Source: Bacilli bacterium (GTDB lineage Bacteria > Bacillota_I > Bacilli_A > RF39 > UBA660). From it: a stretch of 64,000 nt of DNA. The translations under genes and the position numbers were made by a program. Shown here in pieces: positions 34,598-42,285 of this stretch. The notes beneath the pieces were generated by a model, which saw nothing but the letters and a program-made list of their open reading frames with translations, was not told where the DNA came from and did not search any database. Position 1 is the stretch's first letter; each line of letters begins with the position of its first letter. Where the stretch lies: positions 35,020 to 99,019 of the forward strand of contig CAAGEE010000014.1 in assembly GCA_900768815.1 (NCBI GenBank), given 5' to 3'.

Positions 34598-34603
34598 TAT
34601 AAT
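34598..34603 (+). promoter_or_regulatory. Minus-10 box for ffh
   Basis: TATAAT lies 16 nt before the ffh start, with T-rich sequence upstream but no clear minus-35. Confidence 0.4.
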
Positions 34604-34619
34604 TATATTGGTGATATAT

Positions 34620-35927
34620 ATGTTTGAAAGTTTAGGCGATAGATTGCAAAATGCCTTACATAAGATAAAAGGGTATGGAAAAATTACTGAAGAAAATATT
34701 TCTGATATGATGAGAGAGATTAGACTTGCCTTATTAGAAGCTGATGTTAATTATAAAGTTGTTAAGGAATTTACTAATACAGTTAAGGAAAAAGCTCTAG
34801 GTGAAGAAGTTATTAGTAGTATTAATCCAGGTGACTTATTTGTTAAAATTGTAAAAGATGAGTTGGTAGAATTACTTGGGGGAGAGAGTAAGCCTTTAAA
34901 TTTAAATGGTAATCCAGCTAGTTTGATGTTAGTTGGTTTACAAGGTTCTGGTAAAACTACAACGATTGCTAAACTTGCTAATTTTTTACGTAAAAAACAT
35001 GCTAAGAAGCCATTACTTGTTGCTTGTGATGTTTATAGACCGGCTGCAATTGATCAATTAAAACAACTTGGTAAACAATTAAATATTGAAGTATATGAAG
35101 ATGGAAAAAATAATCCAGTTGAGATTGCTAAAAATGCAATTAATTATGCTAAAGAAAATAAGTATGATTATGTTTTGATAGATACAGCTGGTAGACTTCA
35201 TATAGATGATCAGCTGATGGATGAGTTAGTTAATATTAAAGATACTATTAAACCTGATGAGATATTATTAGTAATTGATTCTATGATGGGACAAGATGCT
35301 ATTAATGTTATTACTGGATTTAATGATAAGTTACCTTTAACTGGAGTAATTTTGACTAAATTAGATGGTGATACTAAGGGTGGTGTTGCTTTATCTGTAA
35401 GACATTTAACTAATGTACCAATTAAGTTTATTGGTGTTTCTGAAAAGCTGGATGGACTTGATTTCTTTGATCCAGAAAGAGCGGCTGGTAGAATTCTTGG
35501 TATGGGAGATATTGTTTCTTTAGTAGAAAAAGCAACAGAGGCAATAGATGAAAAAGAGGCTGAAAAGGCAGCTAAGAGGATGCAACAAGGTAAGTTTGAT
35601 TTGGAAGACTTTTTATCAACAATGAAGCAAATAAAAAAACTTGGTCCATTAGAAAATTTATTAAAACTAATTCCAGGAGCTAAGAAAATGGGAATAACTG
35701 ATGTAAAGATAGATCCTAAGCAAATGGCTCATATTGAGGCAATAGTTTTATCAATGACTCCTAAAGAAAGAAGGAACCCAGATATAATTAAAGCAAGTCG
35801 TAAAACAAGAATAGCGGCAGGTTCTGGTACTTCTGTTCAAGAAGTTAATAAGTTGTTACAACAGTTTGATCAGATGAAAAAAATGATGAAGCAAATGACA
35901 AATGGAAATATGAAATTACCTTTTTAG
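34620..35927 (+). CDS. ffh: Signal recognition particle protein Ffh
   Basis: Ffh is the SRP54 GTPase that binds signal sequences and SRP RNA. The 435-residue product has the N domain, a G domain with GLQGSGKTTTIAKL, DTAGRLHIDDQLM and TKLDGDTKGG, and a Met-rich M domain ending MKKMMKQMTNGNMKLPF. ATG 34620 follows TTGGTGAT; an in-frame start at 34608 would lie on that site. FtsY and YlxM are encoded 2.7-4 kb upstream. Confidence 0.97.
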   Translation: MFESLGDRLQNALHKIKGYGKITEENISDMMREIRLALLEADVNYKVVKEFTNTVKEKALGEEVISSINPGDLFVKIVKDELVELLGGESKPLNLNGNPASLMLVGLQGSGKTTTIAKLANFLRKKHAKKPLLVACDVYRPAAIDQLKQLGKQLNIEVYEDGKNNPVEIAKNAINYAKENKYDYVLIDTAGRLHIDDQLMDELVNIKDTIKPDEILLVIDSMMGQDAINVITGFNDKLPLTGVILTKLDGDTKGGVALSVRHLTNVPIKFIGVSEKLDGLDFFDPERAAGRILGMGDIVSLVEKATEAIDEKEAEKAAKRMQQGKFDLEDFLSTMKQIKKLGPLENLLKLIPGAKKMGITDVKIDPKQMAHIEAIVLSMTPKERRNPDIIKASRKTRIAAGSGTSVQEVNKLLQQFDQMKKMMKQMTNGNMKLPF

Positions 35928-35950
35928 TACTAAGAGATTAGTACTTTTTT
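35926..35950 (+). terminator. Intrinsic terminator overlapping the ffh stop
   Basis: A perfect 8-bp stem (35926-35933 with 35938-35945) with a GAGA tetraloop starts inside the stop codon and is followed by Ts. Confidence 0.85.
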
Positions 35951-35982
35951 AGGCATAAGTAGTAGCCAAACAACCCTTTAGT

Positions 35983-35991
35983 CATAATATA
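35983..35991 (+). promoter_or_regulatory. Sigma-K-like minus-10 for the CotD-like gene
   Basis: CATAATATA fits CATAnnnTA exactly, 20 nt before the start of a coat-type gene. No good AC-type minus-35 lies 16 nt upstream, so support is partial. Confidence 0.4.
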
Positions 35992-36011
35992 GATTAGAGG
36001 AGGTATTTAAT

Positions 36012-36353
36012 ATGTTTGATCAAAATATGAATATTCCAAATTTCGATTTTGATAGTAATGTTATTGGTAATAATAATGTTGTTGATAATGATATGAATGT
36101 TGATATTAATATGATGGGTTATCAAAATATGCCACAGCAACAAACAGGTTGTTGTTCTAGTCCGGTTAATGAGGCAGTCCAAGAAAAATGTATTCATAGA
36201 ACAATAGTACATGAGGTTCCGCATGTATGTCCTATACATACTAGAATAATTAATCATCATGTATACAAACACACTTATAGACCGGCTTATTCTTGTTCTG
36301 AGGAAAATACAGTAAGTAATGTTCAAGTTGGCTCTTGTTGTCAATTTAGATAA
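36012..36353 (+). CDS. CotD-like spore coat protein
   Basis: The 113-residue product has an Asn/Asp/Met-rich N-terminal half and a His- and Cys-rich second half (about residues 57-97, including HRTIVHEVPHVCPIHTRIIN and HHVYKHTYRPAYSC), ending in a Cys pair (GSCCQFR). This pattern matches spore coat protein CotD, whose His-rich core and final CC are similar; the Asn-rich extension is additional. AGGAGG precedes the ATG. A sigma-K-like minus-10 lies upstream, consistent with late mother-cell expression. Confidence 0.75.
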   Translation: MFDQNMNIPNFDFDSNVIGNNNVVDNDMNVDINMMGYQNMPQQQTGCCSSPVNEAVQEKCIHRTIVHEVPHVCPIHTRIINHHVYKHTYRPAYSCSEENTVSNVQVGSCCQFR

Positions 36354-36373
36354 GACTAGCAATAGTCTTTTTC
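36352..36373 (+). terminator. Intrinsic terminator after the CotD-like gene
   Basis: A 7-bp stem (36352-36358 with 36363-36369) with a GCAA tetraloop contains part of the stop codon and is followed by TTTTC. A close copy occurs at 38745. Confidence 0.8.
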
Positions 36374-36377
36374 TTTG

Positions 36378-36386
36378 TGATAAAAT
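36378..36386 (+). promoter_or_regulatory. Extended minus-10 box for the alpha/beta hydrolase
   Basis: TGATAAAAT lies 15 nt before the start, in the same arrangement as before thiI. Confidence 0.5.
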
Positions 36387-36401
36387 AGTATTGGTGATGA
36401 T

Positions 36402-37217
36402 ATGAAGTTTACTAGTAGTGTAAAAAAAATAAATATTGGAGAAAGAGATATTAAGATTATTATTTTGGATTCCAGAATTGATAAGACTAAGAAAGTTCCT
36501 TGTATTATGTGGATACATGGTGGGGGTTATTCTTTGGGAATGCCTGAGATGGTATATGCTTCTAGAGTTAGAGATTTACTTGTTGACAATGAATTGATTG
36601 TGATATCTCCTAAGTATAGACTTTCTATTAATAAGCCATATCCAGCAGCACTTGAAGATTGTTATGGAGTTTTATTATATTTAAAAAATCATACTGATGA
36701 GTTTTCTATAGATGAAGATAAGATTATGTTAGGTGGGGAAAGTGCGGGAGGAGGACTTTGTCTAGCAACAGGAATTTATGCACGAGATAAGGGTGAAGTT
36801 TCTGTAAAATATATGTTTCCGCTATATCCAATGATTGATTGCTTTGATACGGAAAGTTCAAGGGATAATCATGCTCATGTATGGAATACAAAAAAAAATC
36901 ATTGGGCTTGGAAAAAGTATTTAGGTGATTTATATGGAAGTGAAGATATTTCTTCTTATGCGTCACCAGCACGGTTAAAAGAATTTAAAGGATTACCTCC
37001 ATTTTATACTTTTGTATGTGATGGAGAACCATTTTATAGTGAAACAGTGGATTTTACAAATAAGGCAAAAGAGTCAGGAGTAGATGCTAAATGTGATGTT
37101 TATCATGCTAATACTCATGCATTTGATGTGTATTGTGCACATACAGAAGAAGGAACTAGGGCAAGAGAAAATTTTATTAAGAATTTTGAGTATGTTAAGA
37201 GTAAATATTTGAAGTAA
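36402..37217 (+). CDS. Alpha/beta hydrolase (HSL-type esterase family)
   Basis: The 271-residue product has the oxyanion-hole HGGG (WIHGGGYSLG, near residue 36), the nucleophile elbow GGESAGGG (near 112) with Ser, an Asp region at FVCDGEPF, and a C-terminal His in THAFDVY. These are the marks of the hormone-sensitive lipase/carboxylesterase group, which acts on small acyl esters; the substrate is unknown. It lacks a signal peptide and is likely cytosolic. TTGGTGAT precedes the ATG. No convincing terminator follows; a 333-nt gene-free stretch comes next. Confidence 0.85.
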   Translation: MKFTSSVKKINIGERDIKIIILDSRIDKTKKVPCIMWIHGGGYSLGMPEMVYASRVRDLLVDNELIVISPKYRLSINKPYPAALEDCYGVLLYLKNHTDEFSIDEDKIMLGGESAGGGLCLATGIYARDKGEVSVKYMFPLYPMIDCFDTESSRDNHAHVWNTKKNHWAWKKYLGDLYGSEDISSYASPARLKEFKGLPPFYTFVCDGEPFYSETVDFTNKAKESGVDAKCDVYHANTHAFDVYCAHTEEGTRARENFIKNFEYVKSKYLK

Positions 37218-37550
37218 ATAATTTTTTGTATGAGTTATTTTTGATATTCATTTATTAAGCACCCTCTTAAAGAATTTTCATTGTAATTACCTATATTTTT
37301 ATTTCCTTGGTATTTGTTGAAATTCACTTATTTTGATTCGATTCATTTTCTATATTCTTTCTTCATAAGAAAGATGACATATAAATTGCCTAGAAGATAT
37401 TATATATGATTACAATATCAATTGCATAACAATTGTACACTTTCAAATTTGTATTACACTTTTTTGTTGGTTTTCTTAAATTTGTTACAAATATTTGTGC
37501 TTTATGATATACTTAATTTAGTGTTTAGTTTATGGTCAGGAGGAGAGGTT
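37218..37550. other. Gene-free stretch before the Dam methylase gene
   Basis: This is one of the longest non-coding gaps in the window. I see no start codon with a ribosome binding site and no long frame. It holds a perfect 8-bp inverted repeat with a CAT spacer at 37356-37374, two CAATTG copies near 37421-37437, and the TGATATACT extended minus-10 (37505-37513) that probably drives dam. It may be the remains of a lost gene or an insertion scar. Confidence 0.5.
37505..37513 (+). promoter_or_regulatory. Extended minus-10 box for dam
   Basis: TGATATACT lies 38 nt before the dam start; TTGTTA at 37482-37487 is upstream at a slightly long spacing of 20 nt. Confidence 0.4.
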
Positions 37551-38393
37551 ATGTTTAAGGGTAAACCATTTGTTAAATGGGCTGGTGGAAAAAGACAGAT
37601 TATAGATAAATTAAAACAATATATTCCAGATGAATTTAATACATATTATGAACCATTTATTGGAGGAGGAGCTTTACTTTTTGAACTTTCTCCTAAGCGT
37701 GCTGTAATAAATGATTCTAATAAAGAGTTAATGAATGTTTATAGTGTTTTATGTGATGAAGAAAAGTTTAAGAAGATGTGTAATGTTTTAAATTCATATG
37801 AGACCAATCATTCTGAAGAGTTCTTTTATGAGATTAGAAATAAGGATCGTAATAAGAAAACATTTAATAGATTATCTGATTATACAAGAGCAGCTAGAAC
37901 GATATATTTGAATAAGGCGTGTTTTAATGGATTGTATAGAGTTAATAGTAAGGATGAGTTTAATGTACCTTTTGGTAAGAAGAGTAAAGTTAATACGTAT
38001 GATGGAAGTAATTTAATTACCGTTAGTAATTATTTAACAATGAATGATATTACGATTCAGTGTGTAGACTTTGAAGAGTCTGTTAAGACTGCTAAGAAGG
38101 GTGATTTTGTTTATTTTGATCCACCATATGATTCAGATACTACAACATTCAATAGTTATACAGAAGATGGTTTTGGGAAAGAAGAACAGAGAAGACTTGC
38201 TGATGTATTTAAAGATTTAGATAAAAGAGGGGTTTATGTAATGCTTTCTAATCATAATACGATATTAGTTAAAGAATTATATAAGGATTATCATGTACAT
38301 GTAATAGAGGCTAAGAGAAATATTAATTCTAATGGTAAGAAACGTGGTAAAGTAGAAGAAGTTATTATTACTAATTTCTTAAATGAGAGGTAG
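37551..38393 (+). CDS. dam: DNA adenine methyltransferase, Dam/DpnM (D12 class) family
   Basis: This N6-adenine methylase of the alpha group has KWAGGKRQ (residues 9-16) and YEPFIGGGAL as the AdoMet site, and YFDPPYDS with catalytic DPPY at 190-193. At 280 residues it fits the GATC-specific Dam/DpnM branch, though specificity is inferred. No restriction endonuclease gene lies next to it, so it appears to be an orphan. ATG 37551 has AGGAGGAGAGG just upstream; an in-frame ATG at 37422 lies in the gap and would add an atypical hydrophobic segment. The PPase-like gene follows 5 nt later. Confidence 0.92.
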   Translation: MFKGKPFVKWAGGKRQIIDKLKQYIPDEFNTYYEPFIGGGALLFELSPKRAVINDSNKELMNVYSVLCDEEKFKKMCNVLNSYETNHSEEFFYEIRNKDRNKKTFNRLSDYTRAARTIYLNKACFNGLYRVNSKDEFNVPFGKKSKVNTYDGSNLITVSNYLTMNDITIQCVDFEESVKTAKKGDFVYFDPPYDSDTTTFNSYTEDGFGKEEQRRLADVFKDLDKRGVYVMLSNHNTILVKELYKDYHVHVIEAKRNINSNGKKRGKVEEVIITNFLNER

Positions 38394-38398
38394 AATAT

Positions 38399-38743
38399 AT
38401 GGAAAGTGTAATGACAAATGACTATTTAGGAAAAAGTGTTTCTATTGTTATTGATAGAAAATTAGGTACTAAGCATCCAAAACATGGTTTTATTTATATG
38501 GTTAATTATGGATATGTTCCTAATACTGTATCTGGTGATGGAGAAGAACTTGATGCTTATTTATTGGGTGTATTTGAACCCGTATATGAATTTATTGGAA
38601 AGGTGATTGCTGTTATACATAGAACTAATGACGATGATGATAAATTGGTTGTTGTACCAGAAAATAGAGAATATTCAGATGATGCAATAAGAGCTTTAAC
38701 AGAGTTTCAAGAACAGTATTTTGAATCGGTTATTATTAGATAG
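38399..38743 (+). CDS. Short inorganic pyrophosphatase-like protein
   Basis: The 114-residue product resembles the core of family I inorganic pyrophosphatases: NYGYVPNTVSGDGEELDAYLLG follows the active-site pattern D-x-D-x-x-D with one Asp replaced by Glu (DGEELD). True family I enzymes are about 170-220 residues, so this is a minimal or divergent form, perhaps with another phosphate substrate. GAGAGG lies 8 nt before ATG 38399; ATG 38414 is an alternative. It is probably co-transcribed with dam. Confidence 0.7.
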   Translation: MESVMTNDYLGKSVSIVIDRKLGTKHPKHGFIYMVNYGYVPNTVSGDGEELDAYLLGVFEPVYEFIGKVIAVIHRTNDDDDKLVVVPENREYSDDAIRALTEFQEQYFESVIIR

Positions 38744-38744
38744 T

Positions 38745-38766
38745 AAGGCTAGTAATAGTCTTTTTC
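38745..38766 (+). terminator. Intrinsic terminator after the PPase-like gene
   Basis: A 7-bp stem (38745-38751 with 38756-38762) with a GTAA tetraloop is followed by Ts. Over 25 nt it differs from the terminator at 36352 at two positions only. Confidence 0.8.
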
Positions 38767-38769
38767 TTT

Positions 38770-38778
38770 TGATATAAT
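38770..38778 (+). promoter_or_regulatory. Extended minus-10 box for the ATP-grasp gene
   Basis: TGATATAAT lies 19 nt before the GTG start, directly after the terminator T-run. Confidence 0.55.
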
Positions 38779-38797
38779 TTTTTTTGGAAGTGGTTTT

Positions 38798-39718
38798 GTG
38801 AATAGTGAGTTTCATGAATTGATATTAGAAATATGTAGAAAAAATAATATAAGATGTAGTATTTTATCTGATGGTTGGGTTATTGTACTTGAAAGAGGAA
38901 GTAAGAGAAGATTTATTGTAGGATATAAGTTTGATAATAATCCTCATGCTTTTGGAAAGGTACTTGATGATAAATTTGCTACATATGAGTTACTCAAATT
39001 ATATGATTTACCAGTATGTGAGCATAATATTGTTTATGCTTTAGATAATACTAATGGTTTTGTTAAGGAAAAGATAGGATATAAATATATAGAGAATTTG
39101 TTTAATAGATATAAGGATATAGTTATTAAAGTTAATACTGGTACTTGTGGAGTAAATGTTTTTAGGTTTAAAGAACTTGGTAAATTTAAGGATTTTTATA
39201 TGAATTTGAAAGCTCAAAATAGTTCTTTTAGCATCTGTCCTTTTTATAATGTTAAAAATGAATATCGAGTTATTGTTCTTAATAATAAAATCGAATTGAT
39301 GTATAAGAAAGAATTACCTAGAGTATATGGTGATGGTAGAAGGACAATAAAAGAATTGTTGGAAGAGTTTAATTATGAATATTTTAAAGATATAAGTGAT
39401 AATAGTTTAGATGTTGTTTTAGAAGATGGAGAAGAATATTTATATAATTGGAAATTTAATTTATCTGGTGGTGCTAGAGCTAGTTTTGATATAGATTCTT
39501 TAGATAGACTTAAACTCTTGAAGATTGTTTCTGATTTGTTTGATAAATTTCAGTTTGGTTTTTGCAGTATTGATATTATTAAAACAGATGAAGAGGAGTT
39601 TTTAGTACTTGAAATCAATAGTGGAATTATGATGAAAAACTTAATTAAAGAAAAGATTGATGGAAGAGTTATTGCGGAAGATATTTACACTAAGGCTATT
39701 CTTGACATGTTTAGATAG
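38798..39718 (+). CDS. ATP-grasp superfamily protein of unknown substrate
   Basis: The 306-residue product shows ATP-grasp features: IVIKVNTGTCGVNVFRF as the ATP-binding beta-strand and Gly-rich loop, NEYRVIVLNNKIELMYKKE and VYGDGRRTIKELLEEFN as in the cyanophycin synthetase/GshAB ATP-grasp domain, and VLEINSGIMMKNLI as the metal-binding end. Such enzymes join a carboxylate to an amine or thiol. The Mur-ligase half of cyanophycin synthetase is absent. The GTG start has GGAAGTGG upstream. It stands alone between terminator and rpoZ. Substrate is unknown. Confidence 0.75.
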   Translation: MNSEFHELILEICRKNNIRCSILSDGWVIVLERGSKRRFIVGYKFDNNPHAFGKVLDDKFATYELLKLYDLPVCEHNIVYALDNTNGFVKEKIGYKYIENLFNRYKDIVIKVNTGTCGVNVFRFKELGKFKDFYMNLKAQNSSFSICPFYNVKNEYRVIVLNNKIELMYKKELPRVYGDGRRTIKELLEEFNYEYFKDISDNSLDVVLEDGEEYLYNWKFNLSGGARASFDIDSLDRLKLLKIVSDLFDKFQFGFCSIDIIKTDEEEFLVLEINSGIMMKNLIKEKIDGRVIAEDIYTKAILDMFR

Positions 39719-39827
39719 CTGTCAATTTGGTAGTAAATAGTGTTGTAAAGAAAAGTGTCTAATTTTGTCGTATTCCTTGATTATTTTACAAGGCTAGTTT
39801 ATTCTTATATTAGGGAGTGTGATACAA

Positions 39828-40034
39828 ATGATTTATCCTTCAATTGATAAGTTACTTAATATTGTTGACTCTAAATATGAACTTGTTCACATAGCTGCTA
39901 GGAGAAGTAAACAAATTGCTAAAGATGGTTATTTACAAATGCCAGAGAAGGACTATAAAAGTAAGAAAAATATAGGTAGAGCTTTGGAAGAAGTTGCTGA
40001 AGGATTGATAGAAATTAAGCATAAAGGAGAGTAG
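39828..40034 (+). CDS. rpoZ: RNA polymerase omega subunit
   Basis: Omega helps assemble RNA polymerase by holding the beta-prime subunit. The 68-residue product has MIYPSIDKLLNIVDSKYELV, the conserved AARRSKQI and the late RALEEVAEGLIEI helix. ATG 39828 has AGGGAG 10 nt upstream; an in-frame GTG at 39819 is too close to it. In Bacillus rpoZ sits between gmk and coaBC, whereas here it stands alone. Confidence 0.92.
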   Translation: MIYPSIDKLLNIVDSKYELVHIAARRSKQIAKDGYLQMPEKDYKSKKNIGRALEEVAEGLIEIKHKGE

Positions 40035-40051
40035 ATTCTTCCTTTTTTTTT
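40022..40051 (+). terminator. Intrinsic terminator overlapping the rpoZ stop
   Basis: AAAGGA (40023-40028) pairs with TCCTTT (40040-40045) around a loop holding the stop codon, and a run of Ts follows. The stem is short. Confidence 0.55.
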
Positions 40052-40060
40052 TGCTATAAT
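40052..40060 (+). promoter_or_regulatory. Extended minus-10 box for recX
   Basis: TGCTATAAT lies 22 nt before the TTG start of recX and follows the rpoZ terminator T-run. Confidence 0.55.
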
Positions 40061-40082
40061 TTTAGTAGGTGGTGGTTGATTC

Positions 40083-40829
40083 TTGAAAATAGAAAAATTT
40101 AAAAAATTGGCTAATGGTCGTTATCAATTATCTTTAGATGATGGTAATACTTTGCAGTTATATGAAGAAGTTATTTTAAAGTATGAGTTACTTTTAAAGA
40201 AAAAGATCGATAATATAGATATTCCTGAGATAGAAGAATATAACATTGAGTGGGATGTTTATTATACTGCTTTAAAATCTTTGAAGAGTAGATTTAGAAG
40301 CTCTTATGAATTACGTAGGTTATTACTTGATAAGTCATATCCTATAGAACTTGTCGATAAAGCTATTCAAAAACTAGAAGACCAGAAATATTTAGATGAT
40401 AGGAGTTTTACTAAGGGATATATCAATAATCAGATTATTACTTCTTCTAGAGGTCCTAATAGAATAATTAAAGATTTAGTTACTAAGGGAATTGATAAAA
40501 ATATTATTTATGATGAGATTGGTGTTTTTGATGAGGAAATACAAAAGGAAAAGATAAATAAAATTATTAAGATTTCTATTAAAAGTAATCGTACTAGAGG
40601 TGGTATGGTTTTAAAAAATAAGATTGTTAATGATTTAATCAATAATGGATATTCTTATGATATTATACAGAAAGTTATTAATAATTATGAGTTTGGTAAT
40701 GATAGTTTGCTTGCTAAAAAAGAATATGATAAGTTGTATAAAAAACTAAGTAGAAAATATTCAGGAAGTGAACTTGCGTATAAAATTAAGGAAAAACTTT
40801 ATCAGAAAGGATTAAGTTATGAAGATTAA
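40083..40829 (+). CDS. recX: Regulatory protein RecX
   Basis: RecX binds RecA filaments and tunes strand exchange. The 248-residue product has the tandem three-helix repeats of the family, with ALKSLKSRFRSSYELRRLL, KLEDQKYLDDRSFTKGYI and GPNRIIKDLVTKGI. Length agrees with the Bacilli type (about 260). The TTG start is supported by GGTGGTGG upstream. It is separated from recA by 15 kb and overlaps the next membrane protein by 11 nt. Confidence 0.9.
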   Translation: MKIEKFKKLANGRYQLSLDDGNTLQLYEEVILKYELLLKKKIDNIDIPEIEEYNIEWDVYYTALKSLKSRFRSSYELRRLLLDKSYPIELVDKAIQKLEDQKYLDDRSFTKGYINNQIITSSRGPNRIIKDLVTKGIDKNIIYDEIGVFDEEIQKEKINKIIKISIKSNRTRGGMVLKNKIVNDLINNGYSYDIIQKVINNYEFGNDSLLAKKEYDKLYKKLSRKYSGSELAYKIKEKLYQKGLSYED

Positions 40830-42243
40830 GAAGTTTATTAAAGAAAATTCAATGACTTTGTTGATTGCTTTTTTAGTGTTTTCTTTCGTATTAACTTTGG
40901 CTGTTTCTGTTTGTATTGATACAGATTTTTTTTGGCATATTAAAGCTGGAGAATATATGAGTAAACATGGGGTTTTAACTAGTGATGTATTTTCTTGGTA
41001 TATGTATGGGAAAAGTTGGATGTCACATGAGTGGTTGTTTGAAATTATTATTTATAATTTGAATAGGTTATTGGGAAATAGTTTTTATTTTATTTTTCCA
41101 TTTGTATGTATAGGTACCTTAGAATTAATATTTTTTCTTTATAATAAAAATAAGTATTTAAAGAATATTCCTTTTACTTTAATATGGATAGTTTTTAGTC
41201 TTATCTTTGTTTTTTTTATTCAGATACGTCCACATTTAGTTAGTTATATATTTTTAGCTTTAACTATTTGGTTTTTATATGATTTATATGAGAATGATGA
41301 TTCTAAAAAGATTTACTTTTTACCCCTAATTTCTATCATTTGGGCTAATATACATGGTGGTTCTAGTAATTTGGGATATATATTTTGTTTTATATTTTTA
41401 GTTGCTGGGTTATTTTTATTTAATTTTCCAAAGATTGAAGCTAAGAGAATTAATAGAAAACAGTTTTTTAAATATTTAATTGTGATGATTTTATCTATGG
41501 GTGCTGTTTGTATAAATGTTCATGGTTTTAATATGTTTTTATATCCATATCAAAATATGGGTGATACTTTGATGCTTTCTACTATTATGGAATGGTTTCC
41601 AACAGTACTTAGTGATGCTAGTCATTATCCATATTTTATTTTGGCTGTTTTTATATTATTTGTATTTATTTTTAGTAAGAAAAAAATACAGTTTATTGAT
41701 TTTGTATTATTTGGAGTTTCTTTATTTTTAGGACTTAAAAGTATTAGATTTTGGCCCTTTATGTATATAATTATGAGTTTTGTAGTTTTTGATTATGTCG
41801 ATAAGAGAAAGCTTGATAAGAATGCTGGGGTAGGTATTTTGTTACTTTCTTGTTCTTTAGTGCTATTTTGTATAACTAATTTCCCTAAGTTATCTCTTTC
41901 TAATGATTTGTTGGATGATAAAGTTATCTCTATCTTGAAGAAGGAGAATCCTAAGAAACTTTATAATATGTATGATTATGGTGGAATATTAATTTATAAT
42001 AATATAAAAGTATTTGTTGATGGTAGGGCAGATTTATATTCTAAATATAATTATAAAGATTATTTGAATATATCAGCTTTGAAAGGAGATTATCCTAAGC
42101 TTATTGATAAGTATGATTTTGATTATTTACTTGTTTCAGACAAGCAACAATTAAGTACGTATTTGAGATATAGTGATAAATATGAACTTGTATATAAGAA
42201 TAAGGATAAGGGTTTTGTATTGTATAAGACTATAGAAAAATAG
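40819..42243 (+). CDS. Polytopic membrane protein, GT-C-like
   Basis: The 474-residue product has about ten transmembrane helices. Its first outside loop reads DTDFFWHIKAGEYM...VFSWYMYGKSWMSHEWLFE, with the acidic pair and the WxxHEW pattern seen in bacterial GT-C-like proteins that use polyprenyl-linked sugars. After the last helix a soluble domain has YDYGGILIYN and VFVDGRADLY, also typical of that group. It has no recognised substrate. It overlaps recX by 11 nt and is translated from the ATG following GGATT; the pair is probably one transcript. Confidence 0.75.
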   Translation: MKIKKFIKENSMTLLIAFLVFSFVLTLAVSVCIDTDFFWHIKAGEYMSKHGVLTSDVFSWYMYGKSWMSHEWLFEIIIYNLNRLLGNSFYFIFPFVCIGTLELIFFLYNKNKYLKNIPFTLIWIVFSLIFVFFIQIRPHLVSYIFLALTIWFLYDLYENDDSKKIYFLPLISIIWANIHGGSSNLGYIFCFIFLVAGLFLFNFPKIEAKRINRKQFFKYLIVMILSMGAVCINVHGFNMFLYPYQNMGDTLMLSTIMEWFPTVLSDASHYPYFILAVFILFVFIFSKKKIQFIDFVLFGVSLFLGLKSIRFWPFMYIIMSFVVFDYVDKRKLDKNAGVGILLLSCSLVLFCITNFPKLSLSNDLLDDKVISILKKENPKKLYNMYDYGGILIYNNIKVFVDGRADLYSKYNYKDYLNISALKGDYPKLIDKYDFDYLLVSDKQQLSTYLRYSDKYELVYKNKDKGFVLYKTIEK

Positions 42244-42247
42244 ATAT

Positions 42248-42285
42248 AAAAAAACATTTCTAAATATTAGAAATGTTTTTTGTTT
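42248..42285. terminator. Bidirectional terminator between the GT-C-like gene and prsA
   Basis: A perfect 14-bp stem (42250-42263 with 42267-42280) with an ATA loop is bordered by A-rich and T-rich sequence. Confidence 0.9.

Noticed and set aside
35994..36518. 174-codon open frame antisense to the CotD-like gene
   Set aside because: It lies opposite a gene with clear coat-protein features and its product is Ile/Asn/Thr-rich without a domain, as expected for an AT-rich shadow frame.
37422..37550. N-terminal extension of the Dam methylase
   Set aside because: It would add a hydrophobic segment absent from the family, and AGGAGGAGAGG precedes ATG 37551.
37551..38743. Restriction-modification system around dam
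   Set aside because: The neighbour is a pyrophosphatase-like gene, not a nuclease; the other neighbour is an esterase.
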